A DNA stretch of 64,000 nt, taken from the NCBI RefSeq assembly GCF_036244895.1, contig NZ_BQKE01000001.1, positions 186,001 to 250,000 of the forward strand, given 5' to 3'. The notes beneath the pieces are model-generated. The model saw only the letters and a list, made by a program, of their open reading frames with translations, searched no databases and was not told the origin of the DNA. Source of the DNA: Persicobacter diffluens. GTDB lineage: Bacteria; Bacteroidota; Bacteroidia; Cytophagales; Cyclobacteriaceae. This document shows positions 49,764 to 57,621 of this stretch, piece after piece (the stretch's first letter is position 1; each line of letters opens with the position of its first letter). A program made the position numbers and the translations under genes.

Positions 49764-50903
49764 TCAGACTTGCAGTGATTCTGTAATTTTTTGGCCAGGT
49801 GAGCTTGTCCTTTCACTGGAATTCAGCTGTTCCAATGCCGCTATGATCTTTCTCTCTCCGTCATCGAACCATTCTTTCTGCGGATTTACTCTTTTCGTTT
49901 TTTGTCCTTCCAAATAGGCCAGAAAGGTACTGATGTCAAAGTATTCAGCCCAAATGCCCGCACCTGCTTTTGCGGCATCCAGCGCATTGCAGGCTTGTTC
50001 ATATTGCCTTTTTACAGGCACCATAAAGGTGGGTTTTCCTAAATACATGGCCTCACAAATGGATTCAAAACCGGCAGTGCTTACCAAGCCTCTGCAACGC
50101 AGCATGTGGTCTATGAATTTGGGACCATTGAGCTGATGAAAGATTAGGTTGGGATGAGGTTGGTACACTTCCCCGGCAGTTTTTCGGTCCCAAAAAGCAA
50201 CGAGCTTCACTTCCCGGTTGCGCTCATGCCATTTCATGATATCGTCTCCATAGCCGTCATTGACCATATAGCAAAGCAAAAATTCCTCCTGATGAAGAGA
50301 GGGTTCGGGTAAATCATCTCTTAGCAATGGTGGGACGACCACGGTTTTCTTTTCCGGAATTGAGGTATAGGGCGCGAAGGAAAGTGCTATTTTAAGATCG
50401 GCCCCCAGGGCCATCAGGAAGTTATTGGTTTCGAAAAGAAGTTTTTCGGACCTGCGTTGAGGAATATGTGGGAAATCCGGGTGCTGAGCCAGGTACTGAT
50501 GGCCGATGCAAACAAATTTGGCCTTAGGGCGAAAGCGTAGATTGTAAAATCCTCCCAAAAAATCATAGAAACTGACGATGATATCGGGCTTTTGTTCCTG
50601 CACCACCTCATGAATACGATTAAGACTTTTTTTGAAGATATTCAGGTATTTGAAATTATATAATACCGAACGGACGATTCTTACTTTTTTATTGTGTTTA
50701 TCCGTAATGAAGTTGGGGCTTGCCACCTGCTCTACCGGGCAGGAAAAGTGTTCTGCGAAATATTCCGGCATTTCTCGTCTTTTCCCCTTGCCCAAGAAGA
50801 CATGCGATACTTCATGACCTGCTTTTTGCAGGCGGGTTTGCAAAGCCATGGCCTGAGTCATATGCCCCCTACCCTCGATTTGAACAATAAATATGAATCG
50901 CAT
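49764..50903 (-). CDS. Glycosyltransferase (GT-B, MGT/MurG-like)
   Basis: 379 residues. The N terminus MRFIFIVQIEGRGHMTQAMAL is the glycine-rich acceptor-side start of GT-B enzymes of the MurG/UGT group, and the C-terminal Rossmann half has RGLVSTAGFESICEAMYLGKPTFMVPV with the nucleotide-sugar binding glutamate region followed by YEQACNALDAAKAGAGIW. No membrane helix. It starts 9 bp after the phosphoesterase stop codon and likely works in the same glycolipid pathway. Donor and acceptor are not predictable. Confidence 0.82.
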   Translation of the reverse strand: MRFIFIVQIEGRGHMTQAMALQTRLQKAGHEVSHVFLGKGKRREMPEYFAEHFSCPVEQVASPNFITDKHNKKVRIVRSVLYNFKYLNIFKKSLNRIHEVVQEQKPDIIVSFYDFLGGFYNLRFRPKAKFVCIGHQYLAQHPDFPHIPQRRSEKLLFETNNFLMALGADLKIALSFAPYTSIPEKKTVVVPPLLRDDLPEPSLHQEEFLLCYMVNDGYGDDIMKWHERNREVKLVAFWDRKTAGEVYQPHPNLIFHQLNGPKFIDHMLRCRGLVSTAGFESICEAMYLGKPTFMVPVKRQYEQACNALDAAKAGAGIWAEYFDISTFLAYLEGQKTKRVNPQKEWFDDGERKIIAALEQLNSSERTSSPGQKITESLQV

Positions 50904-50912
50904 GCTTAATTT

Positions 50913-51800
50913 TTATTCGAATTTATCGGTTAATTTAATCATTTCATGGACAGAAAGCGGAAGAACTTCACTGCTCATGGTGGTGTTTTCCTCTTCTTCT
51001 GAATTTTGCAGGAGATTTTCCCATTCCTTATTTCCTTTCTTCTCCACTTCCTCTTCCTCCATTAATTCTTCGCAGTAGGTTATCAGCTGCCATTTTCCAT
51101 TTTCATCTTCTGCTAGCGCCGTTAGGGATTCCACCCAGTCTCCGGAGTTGAGGTAGTGAATATCTTCAATCATTTTGTTGGCAGGCTGGTGAATATGTCC
51201 GCAGATAATGCCGTTGCAGTTATGGTGGCGTGCAATGGAGACCAGGTGCTGCTCAAAATCATCAATAAAAGAAACGGCCGATTTTACTCTGGCTTTGATC
51301 ACCTGAGAAAGCGAATAATAGGGTAGCCCTTTTTTTCTTCTTCTGCGATTGTAATGGTGATTTAGCCAAAGCAAAAATGTATAGCCAATATCGCCCAGCT
51401 TGGCCAGCCAGGTCCATTGAGTGGTAATGGAATCGAAAATATCTCCATGAATGATGTAATACCGCTTTCCATGACTGTGGTAAAAATAGTCTTTGGCAAT
51501 CTCAAAGTTGCCGATTTTTAGTGGAAGCACCTGGTCCAAAAAGTCATCATGATTTCCTCTAAGGTAAAATACTTTGGTTTGATGCTTTTCCATCATTTTC
51601 ATGATGCGCATAAAAAATCGGGTATGCTTTTTCTTCCAAACCCCTGATTTCTTTAATTGCCAGCCATCGATGATATCCCCATTCAGGAAAAGATTATCAC
51701 AGCTGTTTTTCTTTAAAAACTTCACCAGTTCTTTGGCTTTTGAGCCTCGGGTTCCCAGGTGAACATCAGAGATAACGATGGTCTTGTAGTGCTTGGCCAT
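50913..51800 (-). CDS. UDP-2,3-diacylglucosamine diphosphatase-like metallophosphoesterase
   Basis: 295 residues. Calcineurin-like phosphoesterase motifs in order: SDVHLGTRGSKA (D-x-H), NGDIIDGWQL (GD), LRGNHDDF (GNHD), IHGDIFD (H), and GHIHQP (GHxH). This matches the LpxH-like family that cleaves UDP-2,3-diacylglucosamine in lipid A synthesis, or related UDP-lipid substrates; the long basic insert (RRRRKKGLPYYS) may bind membranes. The C-terminal tail is acidic. First gene of an operon with a glycosyltransferase and a kinase-like protein. Confidence 0.8.
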   Translation of the reverse strand: MAKHYKTIVISDVHLGTRGSKAKELVKFLKKNSCDNLFLNGDIIDGWQLKKSGVWKKKHTRFFMRIMKMMEKHQTKVFYLRGNHDDFLDQVLPLKIGNFEIAKDYFYHSHGKRYYIIHGDIFDSITTQWTWLAKLGDIGYTFLLWLNHHYNRRRRKKGLPYYSLSQVIKARVKSAVSFIDDFEQHLVSIARHHNCNGIICGHIHQPANKMIEDIHYLNSGDWVESLTALAEDENGKWQLITYCEELMEEEEVEKKGNKEWENLLQNSEEEENTTMSSEVLPLSVHEMIKLTDKFE

Positions 51801-51872
51801 AAACGGAAACGGTTTAGCGCAAGGTCATCATTAATCATCAACTGGTTGTCAATTCATTTTTAAGAAAGGATG

Positions 51873-51896
51873 AAAAAAAGCCCCTCAGGGGCTTTG
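51873..51896 (-). terminator. Intrinsic terminator after the two-component operon
   Basis: AAAGCCCC (51877-51884) with GGGGCTTT (51888-51895), a 3-nt loop, then a seven-T run on the minus strand. It is about 160 bp past the histidine kinase stop codon, leaving room for the small open frame at 51942-52019. Confidence 0.88.
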
Positions 51897-51941
51897 TAGG
51901 TTATTGGAATTTTACCTCTGTATTATTCTGATTATCCGGTT

Positions 51942-52019
51942 TCAGCCTGCAAATTGCTCGCAGCGTTTTGGCGGATAGTCACCCTGTTGAGGAAGTACGT
52001 CAAATAAATTAATCGGCAT
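51942..52019 (-). CDS. Possible 25-residue peptide after the histidine kinase gene
   Basis: The frame MPINLFDVLPQQGDYPPKRC plus five residues starts at 52019, 38 bp after the kinase stop codon, and ends 46 bp before the terminator, so it lies within the transcribed tail. AT-rich sequence precedes the ATG. Nothing else supports it; it may be chance. Confidence 0.25.
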   Translation of the reverse strand: MPINLFDVLPQQGDYPPKRCEQFAG

Positions 52020-52056
52020 ATTTTATCTGGGGAACCTGCCGGTTTTAGTTTAGGGA

Positions 52057-53430
52057 TTAATTGATTCGAATGGTAAATTCGCTACCCACTCCTTCGGTAG
52101 ACTTGGCGGTAATATTTCCATGATGCTGACGGATGATTTGACGAGATAATGCCAAGCCAATACCCGATCCATTTTTCTTAGTGGTAAAGAATGGAATGAA
52201 GATTTTTGCCAGCGCATCTGCTTCAATACCCGTTCCATTGTCCCGAATGATTAAAAGGGTCTGATCCGCTTTTCCGCCTCTCAGAGCGATTAACTCAATT
52301 AGACCACCTTCTTTTTTCTTTATGGCCTGACAGGCATTCTGCATCAGGTTGATTAATACCTGCTGCAGTTGTTGTGGATCCACAAAAATGGCCAGGTCAT
52401 CCGGGATCACGTCTATTTTTACATCAATGTTTTTCGGTTCGGTTTCATATGCCATCAGGCGCACCACCTCATCAAAAAGTGATCTGGCCGCTACCACGCG
52501 GCGTTCTGGCTTTGGAATCTTGGTCAGGCTGCGGAAGTCCGTCACAAAGTGAATCAGCCCTTCTCCCCTTTTCTGAATCGTTCGAACAGCCATTTGAAGG
52601 TCTTCCAAATCAGCCTTGGGGAAATCGCAGAATTCTTTTTCCTCCTCGCAGCGATCGAGGTTGTGGATGATATCTCCTTCAATGGTGGAAGCCAGGGAAG
52701 TAATCGGTGTAATAGAGTTCATGATCTCGTGCGTCAGCACGCGTACCAGTTTTTGCCAGGCTTCCATCTCATTCTGATCCAGCTCGGACTGAATGTTCTG
52801 GAAGGAAATCAGCTTGAAGTTTTCCTTATTCAAATGGAGCTCCACTGCGAATAGGGACAGATTCACTTCTTCATCTCCGTTTTGAATTTTGATCAATCCT
52901 CTGCCGCCGGTCTTCAGGTTTTTTATTTGTTGCCGCAGCTCAGGGTGTACTTCTGTCAGGGCAGAAATGTGATCCAGGCTTTCGATGCCCAATAGGTTTT
53001 TTGCTTCGGTATTGAAGATTTCTACCTTCCCCCGGGAATCAAAAGTGATCAGACCTACCCCGGCATGCTGCACAATGTTTTTAAGGTAATTGTATTTTTC
53101 TCTTCCCTCTTCAGGCTCTAACCGGAATTCATTGAGCATGCCATTGAGTTCCCGGTACAAACCACTGAGATAACTCTGGTCGTTGTACTGGGGAAAGCGA
53201 AATGGGGTGTTCCCGTTTTCCTTTAATTGAAAAAATTTGCTCAATGCGTTATGGATGGTGTCCATCATCTTCATGAGCAGAAACACTTGTCCGGCCACCA
53301 GCAGTAACACCACGATGATCGAAAAAGCCGACCTATCGTCGCTCAGGATTAAAAATGCCAAAGCAAAGACAGAGACGGTCAGGGCAATGAGCCGGAGTAA
53401 TATTTCTTTTTTCAGGGAATTATATTCCAT
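52057..53430 (-). CDS. Sensor histidine kinase, NtrB/NtrY type
   Basis: 457 residues. Two membrane helices at the N terminus (about 12-30 and 35-55) with almost no periplasmic loop, a linker, a PAS domain (about 112-220, VQHAGVGLITFDSRGKVEIFN), the H-box LVRVLTHEIMNSITPITSL (near 235), and the ATPase domain with N-box INLMQNACQAI, G1 RDNGTGIEAD and G2 NGSGIGLALS. It overlaps the upstream response-regulator gene by 11 bp, so the pair is translationally coupled. With no large sensory loop it probably senses from the membrane or cytosol. Confidence 0.93.
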   Translation of the reverse strand: MEYNSLKKEILLRLIALTVSVFALAFLILSDDRSAFSIIVVLLLVAGQVFLLMKMMDTIHNALSKFFQLKENGNTPFRFPQYNDQSYLSGLYRELNGMLNEFRLEPEEGREKYNYLKNIVQHAGVGLITFDSRGKVEIFNTEAKNLLGIESLDHISALTEVHPELRQQIKNLKTGGRGLIKIQNGDEEVNLSLFAVELHLNKENFKLISFQNIQSELDQNEMEAWQKLVRVLTHEIMNSITPITSLASTIEGDIIHNLDRCEEEKEFCDFPKADLEDLQMAVRTIQKRGEGLIHFVTDFRSLTKIPKPERRVVAARSLFDEVVRLMAYETEPKNIDVKIDVIPDDLAIFVDPQQLQQVLINLMQNACQAIKKKEGGLIELIALRGGKADQTLLIIRDNGTGIEADALAKIFIPFFTTKKNGSGIGLALSRQIIRQHHGNITAKSTEGVGSEFTIRIN

Positions 53431-54811
53431 ATTTCTGTAGTCTGCGATAGAGGGATGCCCTCGTCAGTCCCAATTCTTTGGCAGCCTGAGAGATGTTTCC
53501 ATTATGTTTGTCAATGGCTTTTTGAATGACGTTTTTCTCGACTTCATCCAAATTAAAGTTATTAGCCGGCTGGGAGGGTTCGTTTTGCACCTGGTGCATG
53601 GTTTGCTGAAGGAAAAAGAAATCTTTTTCACTCAGTTTCTCCCCATCGCACATGATAATGGCGCGTTCAATGGCATGTTGCAATTCGCGGATGTTTCCGG
53701 GCCAGCCGTAGGATTTCATCCTTTGCAGGCCGGAGTCATCAAGGCTAATCGGTGGCTTTTGATATTTTTTACAATAATTATTGATGAAGTGCCTGGCAAG
53801 GGTCGGGATGTCTTCCTGTCTTTCCCGAAGGGGGGGCAGGTGAATTTCCACCGTATTGATTCGGTAGAGTAAATCCTGTCGGAAAGTATTTTGATGCACC
53901 ATTTCGTGCAAAGGCATATTGGTCGCTGTGATCAGCCGAATATCTACCGGTATGGACTTATTAGTTCCAATTCTGGTGATTTCTCTTCTTTGGAGGGCAG
54001 TCAGTAATTTGGATTGTAATGGCATGCTCAGGTTACCGATTTCATCCAAAAACAAAGAGCCTTTATTGGCCATTTCAAAGCGCCCCACGCGGTCTTCCTT
54101 TGCGTCGGTATAAGCGCCCTTTTTATGTCCAAAGAGTTCACTTTCAAAAAGCGTTTCGGTGATAGCGCCCATGTCCACATTTACAAAAATATTGTTTTTG
54201 CGCATCGAGCGATTGTGAATTTCTCTGGCGACCAATTCTTTACCGGTTCCATTTTCCCCCAGAATTAAGACATTGGCATCTGTGGTGGCGACTTTATCAA
54301 TAATGGCGAATACATTCCGCATGGAAGGGCTGTCCCCTATCATTTGCCCAAAATTATCCTGCTGATCCGCTGAAAGTTGGCGATTGGTCTGGCGAAGCGT
54401 ATCTACCTGTTCATAAGATTTGCGAAGCTTACTGGCAGACGTTAGGGTGGCCAACAGCTTTTCATTTTGCCAGGGCTTCAGTACGAAGTCGGTAGCGCCC
54501 TGCTTCAATGCCTGAACGGCCATTTCCACATCACCAAAGGCGGTAATGAGGATCACCACCGCATTGGCATCTCTTTCCATGATGTGTTCCAGCCAATAGA
54601 AACCTTCTTTCCCCGAGGTAGTGTCCCGGCTAAAATTCATGTCCAGCATGATGACATCGTAGGTGTCATGATTGAGCAGGAAAGGTATTTTTTTAGGGTT
54701 TTTCTCAATGATGACTTCCTTTGCATATTTTTTCAACAGCATCTTGGCTGCAAATAGTACATCCTCATCATCATCAATAATTAAAATTTTGCCGAGCTCT
54801 TTTTCCATCAT
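53420..54811 (-). CDS. Sigma-54-dependent response regulator, NtrC type
   Basis: 463 residues. Receiver domain (1-125): acidic DDDED, phosphorylation Asp in VIMLDMNFS, Lys in FVLKPWQ. AAA+ domain (about 145-385): Walker A GENGTGKELVARE, Walker B GSLFLDEIG, with the sigma-54 contact loop reading GAYTDA instead of GAFTGA. C-terminal Fis-type HTH (NISQAAKELGLTRASLYRRLQ). It activates sigma-54 promoters when phosphorylated by the kinase encoded downstream. Three TGTCCG boxes 85-132 bp upstream suggest self-control. Confidence 0.95.
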   Translation of the reverse strand: MMEKELGKILIIDDDEDVLFAAKMLLKKYAKEVIIEKNPKKIPFLLNHDTYDVIMLDMNFSRDTTSGKEGFYWLEHIMERDANAVVILITAFGDVEMAVQALKQGATDFVLKPWQNEKLLATLTSASKLRKSYEQVDTLRQTNRQLSADQQDNFGQMIGDSPSMRNVFAIIDKVATTDANVLILGENGTGKELVAREIHNRSMRKNNIFVNVDMGAITETLFESELFGHKKGAYTDAKEDRVGRFEMANKGSLFLDEIGNLSMPLQSKLLTALQRREITRIGTNKSIPVDIRLITATNMPLHEMVHQNTFRQDLLYRINTVEIHLPPLRERQEDIPTLARHFINNYCKKYQKPPISLDDSGLQRMKSYGWPGNIRELQHAIERAIIMCDGEKLSEKDFFFLQQTMHQVQNEPSQPANNFNLDEVEKNVIQKAIDKHNGNISQAAKELGLTRASLYRRLQKYGI

Positions 54812-54835
54812 AGTAGTAAGGTTTGGTGAAAAATT

Positions 54836-54943
54836 ATCCTAAAATGATGCCATAATCCTAAATCTTTGATTACAAGCATACTGAGCATACCGGACTGTCC
54901 GCTTTTGGGAATGGTAGTGTCCGCTCGTGATCACAACTGTCCG
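54836..54943 (-). promoter_or_regulatory. Phased TGTCCG boxes and possible sigma-54 promoter
   Basis: TGTCCG occurs at 54896-54901, 54918-54923 and 54938-54943, spaced 22 and 20 bp (about two helical turns each). Downstream on the minus strand, TGGCATCATTTTAGGA (54852-54837) has GG-N10-GG, one base off the sigma-54 GG-N10-GC rule. The geometry fits enhancer sites for the NtrC-type protein encoded just downstream. Confidence 0.55.
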
Positions 54944-55005
54944 TTTATGAACAATATAAGGAATAATCATCATAATTCGGAAGCAGGGTAAAATCCCTAA
55001 GACAC

Positions 55006-55034
55006 AAAAAAAAGACCGGCGTAAACCGGTCTTT
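55006..55034 (-). terminator. Intrinsic terminator of kbl
   Basis: AAAGACCGG (55011-55019) with CCGGTCTTT (55026-55034), 6-nt loop, followed by eight T on the minus strand. Confidence 0.9.
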
Positions 55035-55057
55035 CGGGGATCGTTTCTGAAAGCGTA

Positions 55058-56248
55058 CTATTGAATGACTCCCAGTTCTTTTCCGATTTTGGTGAAAGCC
55101 GCAATAGCTTTGTCCAAATGATGTTTTTCGTGAACCGCAGAGATCTGTGTTCTGATTCTTGCCTCCCCTTTTGGTACTACCGGATAGAAAAATCCGATCA
55201 CATAAATGCCTTCTTCTAAAAGTCTGGTCGCAAATTTCTGCGCCAAAGGAGCATCGTATAGCATTACCGGAACAATGGGGTGACTACCCGGCTTAATGTC
55301 AAAACCTGCCGCGGTCATTTGCTTGCGGAAATAAGCGGTGTTTTCCCAAACTTTATCTCTCAGTTCAGTGCTTTCTTCCAGAATGTCGATCACCTCAATA
55401 GAAGCGCCCACGATCGCTGGAGCCAAAGTATTGGAGAATAAATAAGGGCGGGAACGCTGACGAAGCATGTCGATAATTTCTTTTCTGCCGGAAGTGAAAC
55501 CACCGGAAGCTCCCCCCAGGGCTTTACCAAAAGTACCGGTAATGATGTCAATTCTTCCCATAACATCGCAATGCTCGTGCGTACCTTTTCCGGTTTTACC
55601 CATGAATCCGGAAGAGTGGCATTCGTCTACCATCACCAATGCTTTGTATTGATCAGCCAAATCACAGATTTTGTCCAACTGGGCAATGGTACCATCCATG
55701 GAGAATACCGAGTCAGTTACGATAATTCTATGCTCAGCATCCTGAGCAGCTTTCAATTGCTCTTCCAAATCCGCCATATCGTTATGCTTATAGCGGTAAC
55801 GGGCCGCCTTACATAAACGCACCCCATCAATGATGGAAGCATGGTTAAGGGTGTCAGAGATAATGGCACTGTTGGGGCCCAAAAGAGGTTCGAAAACGCC
55901 ACCATTGGCATCAAAAGCAGCAGCATACAAAATGGTATCTTCTGTCCCCAACCATTTGGCTACTTTTTGCTCTAATTCGCGGTGAATATCCTGCGTTCCG
56001 CAAATGAAACGAACGGAAGACATTCCAAAGCCATGGGTGTCAATTGTTCTTTTTGCCGCCTCAATCACTCTTGGGTGAGAGGAAAGTCCCAAATAATTGT
56101 TCGCACAGAAATTGATAACTTCCTTACCTTCTGTGGTTTTAATCTCCGCTCCCTGAGGAGTAGTAATGATTCTTTCCGTTTTGTAAAGACCAGCTTCCTT
56201 GATGGCCTCCAGCTCTTTTTCAAGTGCGGGTTTAAGCGTTTCGTACAT
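55058..56248 (-). CDS. kbl: Glycine C-acetyltransferase (2-amino-3-ketobutyrate CoA ligase)
   Basis: 396 residues, normal length. PLP enzyme of the alpha-oxoamine synthase family: NFCANNYLGLSSHPRV at the substrate-binding start, DTLNHASIIDG, DECHSSGFMGKTGKG, and the PLP lysine in GTFGKALGGASGG (near 245). It converts 2-amino-3-ketobutyrate plus CoA to glycine plus acetyl-CoA. The threonine dehydrogenase gene lies divergently 400 bp away, so the two-step threonine degradation pathway is complete here. The enzyme is also similar to 8-amino-7-oxononanoate synthase, but the tdh neighbour favours Kbl. Confidence 0.93.
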   Translation of the reverse strand: MYETLKPALEKELEAIKEAGLYKTERIITTPQGAEIKTTEGKEVINFCANNYLGLSSHPRVIEAAKRTIDTHGFGMSSVRFICGTQDIHRELEQKVAKWLGTEDTILYAAAFDANGGVFEPLLGPNSAIISDTLNHASIIDGVRLCKAARYRYKHNDMADLEEQLKAAQDAEHRIIVTDSVFSMDGTIAQLDKICDLADQYKALVMVDECHSSGFMGKTGKGTHEHCDVMGRIDIITGTFGKALGGASGGFTSGRKEIIDMLRQRSRPYLFSNTLAPAIVGASIEVIDILEESTELRDKVWENTAYFRKQMTAAGFDIKPGSHPIVPVMLYDAPLAQKFATRLLEEGIYVIGFFYPVVPKGEARIRTQISAVHEKHHLDKAIAAFTKIGKELGVIQ

Positions 56249-56314
56249 GTTGTAAATTATATAGTAGGGGAAAATTTTTCCGTTAATAATTAGGGTAAAA
56301 TGGGGTAACCTGAA

Positions 56315-56503
56315 TTAATATTTGGTGAGGGTGAATTTTCTACGAATTTTATTAATCTCAAAGAGTTTTTGCATGGTGAAACTTTTGGGATGCATCTCGC
56401 TAAACTCCTGATTCCAAAGCTTATACTTTTCCGGTTCGTTCTGCTCAAAAGCGGCCGGATTAATATTTTTTGTTTTTAAATATTCGCTAAATTCCATCTT
56501 CAT
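56315..56503 (-). CDS. Small conserved Bacteroidota protein, function unknown
   Basis: 62 residues, basic and probably helical: MKMEFSEYLKTKNINPAAF, then EPEKYKLWNQEFSEMHPKSFT and a C-terminal QKLFEINKIRRKFTL. I recall small proteins with this HPxSFTxQKLFxINKIRR pattern in Bacteroidota but know of no function. It lies between kbl and tdh, directly upstream of kbl on the same strand, so it may be co-transcribed with it. Confidence 0.65.
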   Translation of the reverse strand: MKMEFSEYLKTKNINPAAFEQNEPEKYKLWNQEFSEMHPKSFTMQKLFEINKIRRKFTLTKY

Positions 56504-56653
56504 TTACCCGAATTAGTGGTTCAAAAATCATAAATTAGCACCTAAATCCAAAGGTAAAAGCTTTGCTTCAGGATTGAATTTAAATTTATTCATTATTGGA
56601 TAGTTATTGTTAATAATTATTCAAAAAAATTACCGTTTTTCTGTATTATTGGA

Positions 56654-57583
56654 ATGGAGAGAGTTTTAGTCATTGGCGCTTTCGGACAATTGGGTTCTGA
56701 GCTTACGGATGAATTGCGAAAATTATATGGAGAGCAAAATGTCATTGCCTCCGATTTAACCGTGGCCAAAGCGCAGGCCGAACGCGGTCCGTTTGAGCAA
56801 TTGGACGTTTTGGATCGGGAACGTTTGGGGCAAATTGTGGAAAAGCACAAGATCACCCAAATTTATAATCTTGCCGCTATTTTGTCCTCCATTGGGGAGT
56901 CCAAGCCAGGTATTGCATGGAATGTGAACATGAATGGCCTGGTAAATGTGCTGGAACTTGCCAGAGAAAAGAATTTAAATAAAATTTATTGGCCGAGTTC
57001 TATCGCGGTTTTTGGACCTGATACCCCTAAGGTGATGACTCCTCAGGAAACGGTGATGAACCCGACGACCATGTATGGGGTAAATAAGCTGGCAGGTGAA
57101 AAATTGTGTCAGTATTATTTCCAAAAATTTGGTGTGGATGTACGTTCAGTTCGTTATCCGGGGCTGGTAGGCTATAAGGCTATGCCGGGTGGAGGAACCA
57201 CGGACTATGCCGTTGATATATATTTCAAAGCCAAGCAGGGCGAAGAGTTTAATTGCTTTTTGGATAAAGGCACGGTATTGCCGATGATGTATATGGAGGA
57301 TGCCATCCGTGGTACCATTCAGTTGATGGAAAGTCCGGCGGAGCAGGTGAAAATCCGCACCTCCTATAATTTGGCGGGAATGAGCTTTGCGCCGGAAGAG
57401 ATTGGGGAGTCTATTCAGAAGATTATTCCGGACTTTAAAATGGTGTATAAACCGGATCATCGTCAGGCTATTGCAGAGTCATGGCCGGATTCTATTGATG
57501 ACCAGTTCGCCAGAGCGCATTGGAATTGGGCTCCGAAATTTGATTTGGATGCCATGACCAAAGATATTTTAGAGCATATCTAA
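56654..57583 (+). CDS. tdh: L-threonine 3-dehydrogenase, short-chain (SDR) type
   Basis: 309 residues. Extended SDR/epimerase fold: Rossmann start VLVIGAFGQLGSELTDEL, the NLAAILSS strand, catalytic Ser/Tyr/Lys region with YGVNKLAGEKLCQYYF (YxxxK), and RYPGLVGYKAMPGGGTTDYA typical of the SDR-type threonine dehydrogenases. It oxidises threonine to 2-amino-3-ketobutyrate with NAD. Divergent from kbl, its pathway partner; a small gene lies in between. Some annotations would call it a generic epimerase, but the context supports TDH. Confidence 0.88.
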   Translation: MERVLVIGAFGQLGSELTDELRKLYGEQNVIASDLTVAKAQAERGPFEQLDVLDRERLGQIVEKHKITQIYNLAAILSSIGESKPGIAWNVNMNGLVNVLELAREKNLNKIYWPSSIAVFGPDTPKVMTPQETVMNPTTMYGVNKLAGEKLCQYYFQKFGVDVRSVRYPGLVGYKAMPGGGTTDYAVDIYFKAKQGEEFNCFLDKGTVLPMMYMEDAIRGTIQLMESPAEQVKIRTSYNLAGMSFAPEEIGESIQKIIPDFKMVYKPDHRQAIAESWPDSIDDQFARAHWNWAPKFDLDAMTKDILEHI

Positions 57584-57584
57584 A

Positions 57585-57619
57585 AAAAAGAAGCCCGACG
57601 ATTTTCGCCGGGCTTTTTG
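57585..57619. terminator. Bidirectional intrinsic terminator, tdh/LruC gene
   Basis: AAGCCCG (57591-57597) with CGGGCTT (57609-57615) then TTTTG, A-rich on the left. It lies directly between the two convergent stop codons. Confidence 0.85.
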
Positions 57620-57621
57620 TT

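Noticed and set aside
56505..56525. TTACCCGAATTA as a repeat end between the small gene and tdh
   Set aside because: Match is short, the core is absent, and the partner end is missing.
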